Source: Epiperipatus broadwayi (taxonomy: Eukaryota; Onychophora; Udeonychophora; Euonychophora; Peripatidae). Taken from it: a stretch of 64,000 nt of DNA. A program made the translations under genes and the position numbers. Below the pieces are notes generated by a model that had not been told where the DNA came from, did not search any database, and saw nothing but the letters and a program-made list of their open reading frames with translations. Within the stretch, counting starts at the first letter, position 1, and each line of letters opens with the position of its first letter. The DNA lies in assembly GCA_028023455.1 (NCBI GenBank), contig JAQFVV010006246.1, positions 2,283,501 to 2,347,500 of the forward strand, given 5' to 3'. Shown one piece after another: positions 25,101 through 37,356 of this stretch.

Positions 25101-25526
25101 CATCCTGCAACACCTGAAAATCAAATGCAGAGTGTTTAATATAGAAAATTGGGCTGTATTTATACCCCATGGAAACTTTCTATTTGCCTGCCTCTGGCAA
25201 TACCCGGATGTACGTTAACGGTCAACTGTTATATATTTAAAAAAAATGACAAGAGATAAGTTTGAGAGAGTATCATTTCAGTCTATTTCGAGTTGGAAAA
25301 TAGACCTGCGGGATAAATTTTCCATTAACGTAAAATCTTTTAAAATAAATCAATGTTAATAAAGACTTTTTAAATTCAAATAAGGCATGTCTTTTGTTTG
25401 CAATTTTCCAGTTACATTAACTACTCTCTAGAACCTTCTCTCAAATAAAATAGTACACGAATATAAAAAAAATATAGAACATGAAACATATTAAATAAAC
25501 ATGATTATACCCTTTTATCTGTCACA
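22173..25526. repeat. Candidate (AT)n-bounded element, TGTGACAG...CTGTCACA
   Basis: TGTGACAG at 22173 and CTGTCACA at 25519-25526 are perfect 8 bp inverted termini. The left side is flanked by (AT)n, but the right side runs into (CA)n, so target-site evidence is missing. A GGCACAAAGATGGCC stretch at 22193 matches the 11450 unit. A TATA-like GTATTTATACCCC lies at about 25156-25168, followed by AATAAA signals near 25340, consistent with promoter and polyadenylation signals of an LTR. There is no coding capacity. Confidence 0.3.
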
Positions 25527-26949
25527 CACACACATATGCACGATTATTTACTGTGATGGAAATTTAAATACTTTAGAATTAAATTAGTATTATTTAATTA
25601 GGATAATGCTTAACTAACAAGGGGGGGGGATAATCACATGCATATGTATAACTGCACTCCCTAGTGATTTACTACTACAAAACCGAGTTTGAACCCTGTT
25701 TGAAGGTTCCTAATATCACTAGACAGTGAAGCAAAATATATGAACAGATTTGACTGCTTCAATAGTCATTCAGCTTGACACCTGCAGGATAAAAAATTAA
25801 TTAAAACGTGGGATAGGAATGTGAATCACTAATGGTCTAAAAAGGAAATTTTTAAACAGATTTTAAAAAAAAGATAGGAAAAGTTTTGACAAAACAAAGG
25901 TAGTTTAATTAAACTAATTAAAAATTGAAAAAAGCAATAGTTTGTAGAGGGGACCCTGTAATGGGGGGATGCATAGGTGTTGATTAGGTGATAGAGGGCA
26001 TATTGAATTCAGTTGAGTTGAAGGCAGCCAGTTCAATGGGTGCAGTTAAAACCAATTCACTTATTTTCGATTGACGAGTGATTCAAGCATTCATTCATGC
26101 AGAGATTGCTTTTTTGACTTCATTTGAATTTACTTAGACAGTTGATTTTGCTTTTCAAAGAGTGTATAATTGACAGTAAAAATTCAAAGTCAACTCAAGC
26201 TGTAATCATGTCCAATCCAAAGAAATAAAAATTGCAAATAGAAATATAGAAAGGAATTGGGAAATGTGACCAGAAAAAGTTTGCTGAAAGTAATAGATTT
26301 GATGGAAAGATATCGCAAGTTATTTATAGAATTAATATAATAATTCCAACGAGACATACAATCCTAACGTGAATCCATTTGAAGTAGAAATCAAAAACAT
26401 CTAACCACAGCCCAAAGAGCCAGAGAACACAGTTAAAATCATTTAAATCTGAAGTGCAGCACAAAAATGGAAAAAATGAAATCAAGACTGAGTAATATTG
26501 CCCCAGCGAACATGGAGTAGAGGACCCACTTCAGTGTATTCACACTGCTCAAGACCTATGTAGCCACCAAGTTATGTGACTCTCTGTCCATTCAAAAATG
26601 TAGCTGTCTACTAACTATTATGCCTGCCATCCATAGAAGAGACCTCTTCAGTTGCCTGCTCATGATGTATGTATCTCCTTCAAAAGCCCTCATCCCGGAA
26701 GAAAATGAAGCCTTCGGGAAGTAAACCCATTTATATTTCTAAATATAATTATTTTTTTTGTTTGATTTAAATATTTCTTATGAATGATTTGTTTTTCTTT
26801 TTATTGTTATAGCTATAACCAGATAGTGAGGAATTACGTAATCTTTTATATGTATTTTATCAATTATTTTTATTATTATTAATTCTATACGTGATTCAAT
26901 AGATTTTATTACCAAAATAAATTTTAGTATATTATGAATGTTTTAGATT

Positions 26950-27380
26950 AAAGATTTAAGGGAGGTAGATTACTCGTAAAGTTAGATACACACAAGTGGT
27001 AGGCATTAGCCTGTTCGCCCACTCTAGTCTTATTTTATTAAATAAATATCTGCTACATGCAGGATTAGTGTACAGTTAATAAATTTTCTTTGCTTTAAGA
27101 ATGTATCGTATAAAAAAACGGGTAATTAAATCTACCTTCCCATATAGTTGAATGGCTATGGTGTGTGTGCATTCATTTATAAATAACTCCACCTTTTTAA
27201 TCCCCCACGTGCAGGATTCAATATGTTATAACTTACTGCAAATTCATTTCGATTAGTATAAATTTATTCCATCCGCTACGTGCAGGATAATAATAATAAT
27301 AATAGTAAAAAAATAAGGGAATAAATAAGTCTATTAGTTCCTTGTTTGGATGATCAGCTACATGCAGGATCGATTGAGGA
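26950..27380 (+). repeat. Fourfold CTACRTGCAGGAT motif cluster
   Basis: The motif appears at 27053, 27206 (CCCACGTGCAGGATT), 27276 and 27358, separated by AT-rich filler of 70-150 bp. It recurs singly inside element A at 46838, and inverted at 61874. Confidence 0.6.
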
Positions 27381-27510
27381 ACTCTCTTATTTAAATATTA
27401 TAAATTGCGGTTGAATAATGACACCAAATAATAATGAAATCTTTATTAGATTAAGAAAGGAGACAGAGTTGTTTAATGAAACACGTACCTACCATGGATC
27501 GTATATATAT

Positions 27511-28240
27511 TGTAATCACATATAGAATAATCTATCCTATAAAATGCTATAGTGTGCAAGAAAAGGTGAAACGCAGACCATCCTATCCCATTGAGTAAAT
27601 ATTTAAGATTATAAATTAGGGTTTTTGATTAAAATTTCATAGTGTGTTTCGTATTTATATATTTCTGCTGTTATTTCATTTATTTGTAATATTATAATAA
27701 AATTAAGGGCTAAATAAATGTGGAGATAGAATATTAAAATTTCAACATTGTGCTGTGTAATTGGTAAATGTTTTATCGTTTATCCTCTTTTATTAGTTAA
27801 GCAACAAACCACTTTCCCGAGATAAAGAGTAGATGAGCTAGTCTGGGATTAATCTCTTTCGACCAAGAGTAATTCGTTAGGATATCCATGTTTCTTTTGA
27901 TTTATTAAGTAAAGCATCCATATCATTATTGATTTTTTTAAGTCCAAAAAGGGAGTAACCCTTATCTAAATTACGCAATCATATCCCTCTGGAGAGAGAG
28001 CAATCTTTTCCCAGAGGTGGTGCATAAAGGTCTTAGAGAACCGGATCTTTCAAAGGTATGAATGTAATAATTTCCTTTAATGATGCAAATCAAGAAAATA
28101 ATAAATGATGGTATCTAACTGAATAGCTGCAATTGTTGCTCGGTTGCATAGCACGCATTTCATGCTCAATGCGTGCATATGGTGTATGAGCAAAGGATGG
28201 ACCGGTACAGTAAAATGGCGACCAATGTGTTTTGGGCACA
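27511..28240 (+). repeat. Solo-LTR-like unit in (AT)n (730 bp)
   Basis: TGTAATCACA starts directly after GTATATATAT, and TTTTGGGCACA ends directly before ATATATATTG. The unit therefore has TG...CA ends and ATATAT on both sides, as expected for a target duplication. Its interior is non-coding. Confidence 0.5.
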
Positions 28241-28309
28241 ATATATATTGAGTATGCACAAAAGCTAATAGAGGTGGACACAGCCGCATAACGCAATTAA
28301 ATAAGAAAA

Positions 28310-28660
28310 AATAATAATAGAAGTGTAGGCAGGTAGAGAACTATAAGTGGAGCATAAAGAGAGATACACATAATAATAGAATTGTAGGCATGTAGAGAGT
28401 TATAAATGGAGCATAAAGAGAGATACACATGTACTAGATATATAGGTGGTAGATGGATTAGAATTGAGTTAAGTGCGAATGTACCGAGATTTAATAAAAG
28501 AGAAATAAATAAATAGAATACTTTGTTAGCTTCGAGATTTAATAAAAAAGAAATAAATAAATACAATACTTTGTAAGAAATAAATAGAATACTTTGTTAG
28601 CATTGAGATATAGTAAAGACTGAAATAGATGAATAGAATACTTTATTAGCCGATATCTTC
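28310..28660 (+). repeat. Two short tandem arrays (65 bp and about 48 bp units)
   Basis: GTAGGCAKGTAGAGAR...GGAGCATAAAGAGAGATACACAT occurs twice (28324 and 28385), about 62 bp apart. Downstream, GAAATAAATAAATAGAATACTTTGTTAGC recurs about three to four times from 28501 to 28650 with degeneracy. The open minus-strand frame across this region is a by-product of the repeat. Confidence 0.7.
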
Positions 28661-29650
28661 TAAACCATGAATGGTCAATTTATGGTATATGTACCACACT
28701 TGAGCATTATTGCATTTATTTTGGCCCATTAAATCTATGATTACAAAACTAAAATATAAAGCTAGATCATAAACTGGCACAATAATTAAAAAATATTTTT
28801 ATAAAAATCAGAACAAATTTATAATAAAAATTCAAATTTAGTGAATGAAACTTAAAAAAAACTTATTAGACTTTCACACTTATCTAATTTTAAGAATTAG
28901 TCCAGACCATGTTGGTAATTGTTTTTAACTTTCATTTTGTGACTTCATTTATTTTCAATCTCATACTACTGTTCTTTTAACAATTAAATTTATAAAAACA
29001 AAATAAATGTCATGTCTGAGTGATTCAAATTTGAAAAATATTAAGTTTAATTCCAACAAAATGGATTCAGAAATCTCCATGATATAATATGTTTCTATAG
29101 AAAAAAAATTCTATAATATATTATTTTATTATAAACAAAATGTTATATATTTATAGCATATTGTATCTTATATTAAAATTAAATAGTAGTATAAAAGTTT
29201 TATAGCACATGCCAACTCGTAGGTAAAGGAACTGGCCCATGGACTATAAAACTAGTCTATGCATCCTCATATATTTGTGGCATAAAATATAGTTATGTAT
29301 AAGCATTTACTTGATTCTATATGTTTATTATATTATAATATACATGTATATCATTATATTAAAGATAAGCTTATATACTTTATTATATAACTATGAAATA
29401 ATATAAATAAATTTTAGGTATAATCTGCTTACAGTGTAATTACCATCTTTAATAATAGTTACAATAAAATGCTATTGGAAATTTTAGACATACTTTACTA
29501 TGATTATAGATATTTGTTTATATATAATGTCCATATAATAAACAGTATAAAGTGAATTCAAATTTAGTTTTATTGCATATTAAAATTATTATTGATATTT
29601 ATGTATGTATGTATTTGTATCATATATTAATATTGGAATATATTTTTCAG

Positions 29651-29848
29651 TTTGTGATGCTGATCTTAATGCTAAAGAAGATTTGCAAAACTTTTCATCT
29701 CCTGGATATCCTAATAATTATACTAATAATTTAGATTGCACTTGGGTAATAACAGCTGCTCCAGGAAATCTCATTTGGTTTAACATAACAGATTTGGATT
29801 TAGAACTACATTCATCTTGCAATTATGATAGAATTTCTCTTAGACTAG
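29651..29848 (+). CDS. Multi-CUB (cubilin-like) gene, exon b: N-terminal half of CUB n+1
   Basis: The acceptor is TATTTTTCAG and the donor is G/GTAGAA. It enters and leaves in phase 1, restoring TTT at its start and GAT at its end. After the split codon it reads CDADLNAKEDLQNFSSPGYP, then NNYTNNLDCTWVI, a hydrophobic strand (NLIWFNITDLDLE) and SSCNYDRISLRL. This is the textbook first half of a CUB domain: C1, the SPGYPxxY loop, C2 in C-T-W, and C3 followed by the Y-D calcium ligand. NYT and NIT are potential N-glycosylation sites, consistent with an extracellular protein. Joined to the next exon it completes one CUB of about 112 residues, the normal length. Confidence 0.92.
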
Positions 29849-31004
29849 GTAGAAATATAATAATCTTTCTAATAATATTAATGTATTCTGGTTGTACATA
29901 ATCTACTTTTTAACCATTTTTAATATAACAACATCATATATATGTGTTACTATTTAAAAGATTTCCTTTTCATTCTAACTTGATTATTATTTTTTTATGT
30001 TTCTATGTAGTCATTGATAACTTTATGTGTATTTACACTTATTTCTAAAAATCTATGCCTTATATTTTCTGTCTTTCTATTTTATTTTTCAATATTCAAG
30101 CACAAAGTCTAATGTTTCTCCAATGACTTTTTTTGTTATTGCATTATTAACCTTTTTTTAAAAAAATAAAAGAATAATTTATTTTCAAATGAAGAGGTGT
30201 GTGTAAGAAATTGATTTAACCAGAAAACTCACATATTTATATGTTACCTTTGGAAAAAATAGATAAATAAATGTTAACATTCACCATCATATTCTATAAT
30301 ATAGAATATATTTTAGAAGTGTTAATGCCTAAATGGTATTCTTCTTCATTAGTGATTACTTCTCTTACACATTTCTTGTTCCTATTTTGGTAATCTATTG
30401 TCATCTAGTCTTCATACATATTTTTCATTATTTTTTAATTCTGCCATTCAACGTTTAAATACTTTATTCTGTTTTACAGAGATTTTTATGCAATTTCTAA
30501 TCACTTGCTATTCAGCAAGTTTGTGATTCATATAATATTATAATTACACGTGTATTATTAATAATAATAATAGAAAAACATTAATCAAATGCTTTTGTTT
30601 ACTATAATGATATGTTTTACTTGACAAATTTCATGATAGCAAAGACAGCTTAATAATAATTTAGATTTCTCTACTAAAAAAAAATTAATCTTTATTTTAT
30701 AAGAAGTTGCATGCTGCTTATTTAGATGATTAATCATTTATGTATATTGGAAAAAATAAAGCAGAAAAGAATAAGTCTTGGTAATATCAAATCCTACAAA
30801 ACTGTTATTAACATAGTTATTTTATATAAGTATTACTATCCACAAACTTTATTTTATTTTTATATAAAAATTTATTATATAAACTATGCACACTATTCTT
30901 TACCTACTAGATTATTTTGACCATCTTCTATGATCACTATCAAATGAACTATTTATTTTTATAAATACATATGAATTTATTATTTATACATACTGTAATG
31001 GTCT

Positions 31005-31430
31005 GCAGAATTCCACCAGGTTGGGAAAGGGAAGAATTAGCATCTAACTATGATCAGACATTGGATGTTTGGGTAAGATGCTGATGCGACACAATGAGAT
31101 GCATAACTAATGCTTGCATCTATCTTTAACTGACTGGCTCTATATCTATTTATTAATTTCATATAGAATTTACATTAGTTCATCCACTTCTCGCTCCTTT
31201 CCAGTTCCATTGTGCCCTAATATTCGAACCCAGATAAAATTTGCCTTTAACTCTTTTAACAGGTATAAACAGATACATGTAGCAACTTTATATAGGTTAC
31301 AACTAGCATTATTGATACTCAATTTATTACAAATCTATTATATAAGAGTGAAATAGGTGTGTGTGTGCATATTAAGACTAATAGTTGACTGTTGAATGCA
31401 AAATTAATTCAATAAATCAAGACCAGAATA
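31005..31430 (+). repeat. Dispersed repeat, copy 1 (inverted partner at 34.3 kb)
   Basis: About 420 bp with landmarks TTGGGAAAGGGAAGAA, GGTATAAACAGATACATGTA, TATATAGGTTACAACTAGCA and GACTGTTGAATGCAAA. These appear in reverse complement and reverse order at 34330-34765. The open frame 31114-31356 is part of the repeat and not a gene. Confidence 0.75.
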
Positions 31431-33233
31431 GATTGTAAGGCATAGCTTACAACTCGATCATTCCAGCCAAGATTAACCCATATTTTAAATTGAAACCATC
31501 TTGAAACTTGTACAAATAATGGGGATGTTATTTGATTATTTTAAGCATATATATATGTACAATGTATGTATTTATTTGGTAACATTTAAACAAAGAGAAA
31601 GTCATGATAGATTTTTTTTTTTAGTGAATCATTTAATATAGCAAAGTATTATAGAAAACCGAACAATACTATGTGATGCAAACTGAAACTAAGCAAACTT
31701 GGAGATGAACTGATGTCAAGTTTAGTCACTAGGAAATGGAGTATGAAAATAAAACTATAATTTTACTATTTTATTTTTTTAATTAAATTATTATTAATGA
31801 AATAAACATAACAATAAGCAGCTACATCGATTTAAAAAGAAATGAGAATTTTAGACAGAAATCAAAAGTAGTATAAAAACAAAATCAATTTAAAATCCTT
31901 TCTTCTTGAAAATAATGCTTATGCTATAATAAGCTAATATCAACTCAGTATGAATTTTGAATACTGGAAAATGGAGACTGCTGTTTGAAGTTATAAATGT
32001 TATTGATCAAGTACAGTAATATAAAACTACATCAAATTTAACAGCAATAGTTTATTAAGTGAAATTAAATAGATTTGTATAAATTTTCATAATAACTAAA
32101 TTATTTTTTAATCATAAGTGAAAGAACTTTGTTATTTTCGAACCTCAATAGAAAAAAGGACACAACAATTGCTATTAGTTAAAGCCAGTTATGGAGTAGT
32201 TTATCTGACATATAAAAAAAAAATTGTTCAATATTAAATCATGATTTATGAATACAAAGAATTTTATAAGATACTCTGAAATGCATATGGGGTAAAATAG
32301 TTGTGCTATGGTGTTAACTGCTCTCTTCCCTAACATTACTGCACGAACTTTCATTATCTACTTTGACATTGCATCCGAGAAGATGCCTACCTCCCAACAT
32401 GAAATGTACACAGGAGAATCAAGAGATAGACCAGCTAAGGGTCAACATGTTTATATTTTAAATGATACCAGAGACATCACTGTGCGAGCAATCATTTGCC
32501 AGAGAAAATTGTTAATGACAACTAAAGTGTGTCGTTAGAAACTTTCACGCCAAAACATCATAGATTATTACCAGGATAATTTGATGAACTTTGATTCAAC
32601 CATTAATTCTTCATCAAATGTTTATCATTGGAAAATTTTCTTTAATTTTTTTTTTTATCATTGTTTTATTTTCATATTCAGAAGTGTGAACTTTGCAGTT
32701 TATGCTTTGGGAGATTCCATTTTTAATATTGGTAGAAAAGAAACTTAATTATTTTGTTATTATTGTAAATAAAGTTTAGACTAACCCAGCAAATTTCTAT
32801 CAACTTGACATCTAGTTATCCAAATAAATGAATTACAGACACTTGAGAGATTACAGAGTTCATGTTATTTGCTTCTTATTGTTAATTAACAATTGTTATG
32901 TATTATTTTGCTGTGAATGACTTACTGTCTTGTATAAATCCCTTCATCTATCACAATATGTATTTAGACTTAGTTTGGGGACCTAATCAAGTAGATCATT
33001 TTCAACCAGGAATGGATTACAATATTACTGTGAATGTGTCATTGGATACTTAACTTAGATAGTTAGTGTCATGATCATTTTAAATCGTTATTTTTTTTTA
33101 CTTTCTATTACTCATGATCTTATAAGTAATGAGTACCATAATGGATTTCTACCATTGGGAAAAGGGGATGGAACCATAAGATTATTAATTGGTGGTATGA
33201 TACAGACTCATATTTGACACAAATATAATTACA

Positions 33234-33276
33234 TTATTATTATTATTATTATTAATGTCATTATTGTTATTATTGT

Positions 33277-33319
<43 letters not shown>

Positions 33320-33350
33320 GCTGCTGCTGCTATTACAACAACAACAACAA
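33234..33350. repeat. Compound trinucleotide microsatellite
   Basis: Successive runs of (ATT)n, (ACT)n, (GCT)n and (ACA)n lead directly into the left terminal repeat of the element at 33351. An ATT-type run resumes immediately after its right end (34261-34275). Confidence 0.9.
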
Positions 33351-34259
33351 CACCTGGGTCTTTTTTTATGCAGACTTATTTAACATGATTTTGAAGTTAC
33401 GCGATTCGTGTTTCATCGGAAGTCGAATTCCGATAATGCGCTATTACTTTAAATAATAAATTTCATGCACTTACGTTATATTGAAAGTAATAGCACATTA
33501 TTGGAATTCAACTTTCATTTTGGTAATTTCAATACAGTGCTTTATAATAGTAAGATTTTATGCAATACATTTTATCTATACACACATTAAATTTTACAAG
33601 ATTATAATGTAAATTTGTTCAAACATTTTGCGTGATAATTTTGCATTTTAAATCACATTCTGTTTTTGCTTTTTAAAAAAGAACGTAATCAGTTATTATT
33701 TTCTTATTAATGACACTAATCATTAACATGCTCTTAAATTCCAACGAGAGCTAAATGGTTGTATGTCTGGATATCACGAGCTTCATAAACAATTAATAAA
33801 ATCATCATCCCAAGGATTAATTACTAATTACATTGTCACCAGAAAACCATTGAAACAACATGAGTGTGAATTGGCGCTAGTTGTTTGCAAACGAACGTGT
33901 TTTCAGCAAATAGCTATAATAATTAAAACGTGTATAAAAAATGTAAATTACTGTACTGTAAATGATGCATAAAAATATATTATTTTGAATAAAATTAAAT
34001 ATTATAGTTAAAAAAAGTTTGTCTTGTATCAATTTTTTTCAAAATTGAAATTTTTTATTAGTCATATTTTATTTCCTTATTTTTTTTTTTGCGCGAATTT
34101 TAAAGTAATTTTATGTTGGTGCTTTGCTTTTATGAGAATTTTGAAAAATCACAGACCACATCCCCCCTTTTTCAATGTAAGTTACATCTATTTTTGTGCG
34201 ATTTTGTTTGTGCGTGTTTTCTGAGGAACCTATCTATTGCGTAAAACGAGACCCAGGTG
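33351..34259. mobile_element. TIR element, CACCTGGGTCT termini (909 bp)
   Basis: CACCTGGGTCT at 33351-33361 and its exact reverse complement AGACCCAGGTG at 34249-34259 bound an AT-rich non-coding interior. About 230 bp of the interior (33470-33695), and the 34115-34240 segment including TTTTCTGAGGAACC, recur in the same order at 39335-40180. That proves a dispersed family. It looks like a non-autonomous DNA transposon; superfamily unknown. The open frame 33763-33972 has no recognisable domain. Confidence 0.7.
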
Positions 34260-34329
34260 TATTATTATTATTATTAAAATATTTTATTTTTAATTTGTTT
34301 CATCACCAGTAATCAATGTTAAACAGTTT

Positions 34330-34765
34330 ACATTATTCAAATCTCTGATTTATTGAGTTAAATTTGCATTCAACAGTCAAAAATTAGTCTTAATATACAC
34401 ACACATCTATTTCACTCACATAATAGTTTTATAACAAATTAAATACCAATAATGCTAGTTGTAACCTATATAAAAGTTCAAAAGTTGCTATGTGTATCTG
34501 TTTATACCTGTTAAGAGAGTCAAAGGCAAATTCTCTGGATTTGAATGTTAATGCATAATGGGACCAGAATGGGGTGAGAAGTGGATGAACTAACCTAAAT
34601 TGTATCTGAAATTAATAAATAAGTATAGAGCTAGTCAAATAAAGGTAGATGCAATCATTGGTTATCTATTAATTGTGTTATCAACAGCATTTTACCCCAA
34701 GACTCAAAGTCTGACTGTAGTTATATACTTCTTCCCTTTCCCAAGCTGATGGAATTTCACATAGT
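34330..34765 (-). repeat. Dispersed repeat, copy 2 (inverted)
   Basis: Reverse-complement copy of 31005-31430, with for example TTTGCATTCAACAGTC, TGCTAGTTGTAACCTATATA and TTCTTCCCTTTCCCAAGCTGATGGAAT. The pair flanks the CACCTGGGTCT element and the microsatellite at a separation of about 2.9 kb. Confidence 0.75.
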
Positions 34766-35472
34766 GTTACAATACTTTATAATATTTAACATTATAATTA
34801 TCAATGAAGAGTTAGTTTATACTTCTCTTATATGAAATGTAACAAACATAATATGTGCATTTATATGCATTAATAGAGAAAATTTAATTAGTTCTGAATG
34901 CTTTTAAGTACTTATGACTTTCTCATATTCATAGCAAGAACAACATTGGAAAATAATGGTGAGACAAGTGTGTATGTATGTATAGTTAATGTAATTGAAA
35001 TTTATTTAAATTACAATGTTAATAATTTAGATTAAAGTTGTCCATTTTTTGGACAGGAGGAAGGATGAATGTTTGTGATTGATAGGATTACTGTTGTTGG
35101 ATATATAGGATCCTTCTCTGATTTTCTTCTTTGAGTCATTTCTTTCTATGTATTGAATAGTTGCAGAAGAAGGAAGTCCAAATTTTTATATTTAAATTTT
35201 TAACAAAAATGATTTTCACAATTAATGCAATCAAAGTAAAACAATTAAATCTTATATAAATTTATACCAGGAATGTTTATGGATACACAAAACCTGAAAG
35301 ATTTTGGAGCAAAATTTAGGGCATTGCATCTTTATTGAAATTCCAATTCTTGTAAAATAATAGTGCAATTAAAATTCAGATTTTGTTGATACTCAGAAAA
35401 AATTTACAACAAAAATTTAAGATCAATGAGTGAAACTAATAAAAAAATTTTGTTCCAGTATTCAGAGAGAGA

Positions 35473-35743
35473 CAAAAACTCTCCATACAATAGTGCCACT
35501 CAGTACAAACCAGAGTAATCAATGGATGCAAGAACATTTGTGCATAAAACCTCCATCTAGTGCCTACTCATCCAATATTCCCAGATTAGTTTCAAGCTTG
35601 TGGCTTTCATCAGTGAGGAGCCTTAGATCAAAGGAGATATTGGATAAGTAGGCACTAGATAGAGATTTTATGCACAAAACTTTTTGCATCCATTAATTAT
35701 TCTGCTCTGCACTGAATGACCCTACTGTATTGGAGAGTTTTTG
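35473..35743. repeat. Foldback element, about 110 bp arms
   Basis: The left arm CAAAAACTCTCCATACAATAG...ATGCAAGAAC...TAGTGCCTACTCATCCAATAT pairs with the right arm ATATTGGATAAGTAGGCACTA...TGCATCCATT...GTATTGGAGAGTTTTTG, around a loop at about 35580-35630. Single-arm relatives occur at 56475-56600 and 56920-57050. The 35430-35651 open frame is incidental. Confidence 0.8.
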
Positions 35744-36641
35744 CCTCTGTTTTAACAGCTTGAGCAAGCATAAGAAATTATGATCATGTGATGTTTAGTG
35801 GTTTTAGTTCCAGTATTCATTCTGAAAGTACAGTTATTACAAGTGAAACAGTTGCAGTTCTAATTTTCATTTTGTAATTGTTCAAATTTACTTGATCAAA
35901 GTGTTGACATTTATGTTCTTTATGAAAAGTATTTTTTATCATGAAATTGTTGTAAAAAAGAAGTCATCACTGATTGAACAGAAGCCTTATTGAAGCAAGT
36001 AATATTTAAACTTTGAACATTTTGTATAGTATACTATTATTACACTATGAAAAAAAGATTAAATATTAATATTTATTGCATACTATATTTTATTACAAAC
36101 ATTGCATAATAACACAAAAATTGTATGACCTATGTAAATTCATATGAAAAACTGCATGTAGACTATTCAATTTCATTTTAATTAAAAACTTTTTAATTTG
36201 TCTATTACATCTAGTCTTAACATTTATATATAAAATATCAAATTATTTTCCTTTTTTAAAATTCTCTGAATTTTTTTATTATTTTTATAATCTTTAATGT
36301 TTTATAATTACTAATTTTAATATTTAAACTATTTTTAAAAGACAAATTTTTGTGCTATGATTTTTATATGCCCTGTATGTATATAAATATAGATTGTACT
36401 GGAATAAATTGTGATGTTTACTTTTATATGCCCCAGGTCTATAGTTATATCAAATCTGTACCAGTATAATTGGCCAATTGAAATTAATAGGGTTACATAA
36501 GTTGAGCAAGCCAAATGTGTAATGGAATAAATTTGGGTAGTAATTTTATTTAAGTCCTATGAAGTAACTGAAATATAGGCTTGTTATATACCTGTATCAC
36601 AATATGTAATATATAGGATATATGAGCACATATTTTCACAC

Positions 36642-37356
36642 TACCCACCATTCTCCACTCTATTTCATAACACTGATACACTTTAATACATATATGTCAA
36701 AAAGATAAATAATCACCAATATACATATTTCATGCTAAACCAGCAATCATCAGTTGGTACTGATTATCTCCACATATATGCAATGCAATTAGTGCTCAGA
36801 TATATATTAAGATAGCCAATCTTCATACTTTAATGGAAAGCTTCAATCCATTCCACATTCCAACTCTTCAACCCATCCATTCAGTTGAAAATTTGATGAT
36901 GGAATGCTCAAAGGCTATCCTAAGGCTGAGATTCTCATCACACCTATGTTGACCTAATGTCAATCTGACACCTCATGTTCAGGATATAATCTATTTGTTT
37001 GCCCATCCCTCATATATGTATTAAATGGATTATGTCCTGTACGTGAGGTGTCAGATTGACTTTAGGTCAACCTGGGTGTAATGAGAATGTCAGCCTCAGG
37101 GTGGCCTTTGAGCATTCCATCATCAGATTTTATACTGGATGGATGGTTGAAGAGTTGGAGTGTGGAGTCCATTAAAATATAAAGATTGGCTATCTTAATA
37201 TATATCTGAGCACTTATTGCATATATGTGTAGAGATGATAATCTGGACCAACTGATAATTGCTGATTTAGCACGAAATACAAATATTGGTGATTATTTAT
37301 CTTTTCGACATATATGTGTTCAAGTGTATCAGTATTCAGAGATAGAGTGGTGGGTA
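36642..37356. repeat. Large palindromic foldback, about 340 bp arms
   Basis: The left arm (about 36642-36991) and right arm (about 37027-37356) are imperfect reverse complements throughout, with a loop near 36992-37026. Matching pairs include TACCCACCA with TGGTGGGTA, CTGATACACTT with AAGTGTATCAG, GATAAATAATCACCAATAT with ATATTGGTGATTATTTATC, and TCTGACACCTCA with TGAGGTGTCAGA. There is no coding capacity. It could be a foldback DNA transposon or a head-to-head repeat pair. Within the intron its transcript would form a very long hairpin. Confidence 0.88.

Larger units (their letters stand above)
13413..29650 (+). other. Intron of the CUB gene (16.2 kb)
   Basis: GTAAGT donor and TTTTTCAG acceptor. 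The phase-1 junction restores a TTT codon before CDADLN. It contains no further CUB-like exon. It holds the (AT)n-bounded LTR-like units and tandem repeats listed separately. Sub-stretches 13413-15800, 20120-22140, 25530-26950 and 28660-29650 are AT-rich and show no gene. The 15000-17250 stretch has strong C over G bias on the plus strand. Confidence 0.85.

Noticed and set aside
26950-27380. CRISPR-like regular motif spacing
   Set aside because: Spacing is irregular, the repeat is only 13 bp, and the context is an animal genome.
28077-28566. Three overlapping minus-strand frames
   Set aside because: They arise from tandem repeats and an LTR-like end; composition is repeat-driven.
32308-32538. 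76-codon plus-strand frame with ordinary composition
   Set aside because: No CUB features, no acceptor/donor pair in a compatible phase, and flanking exons already join in frame without it.
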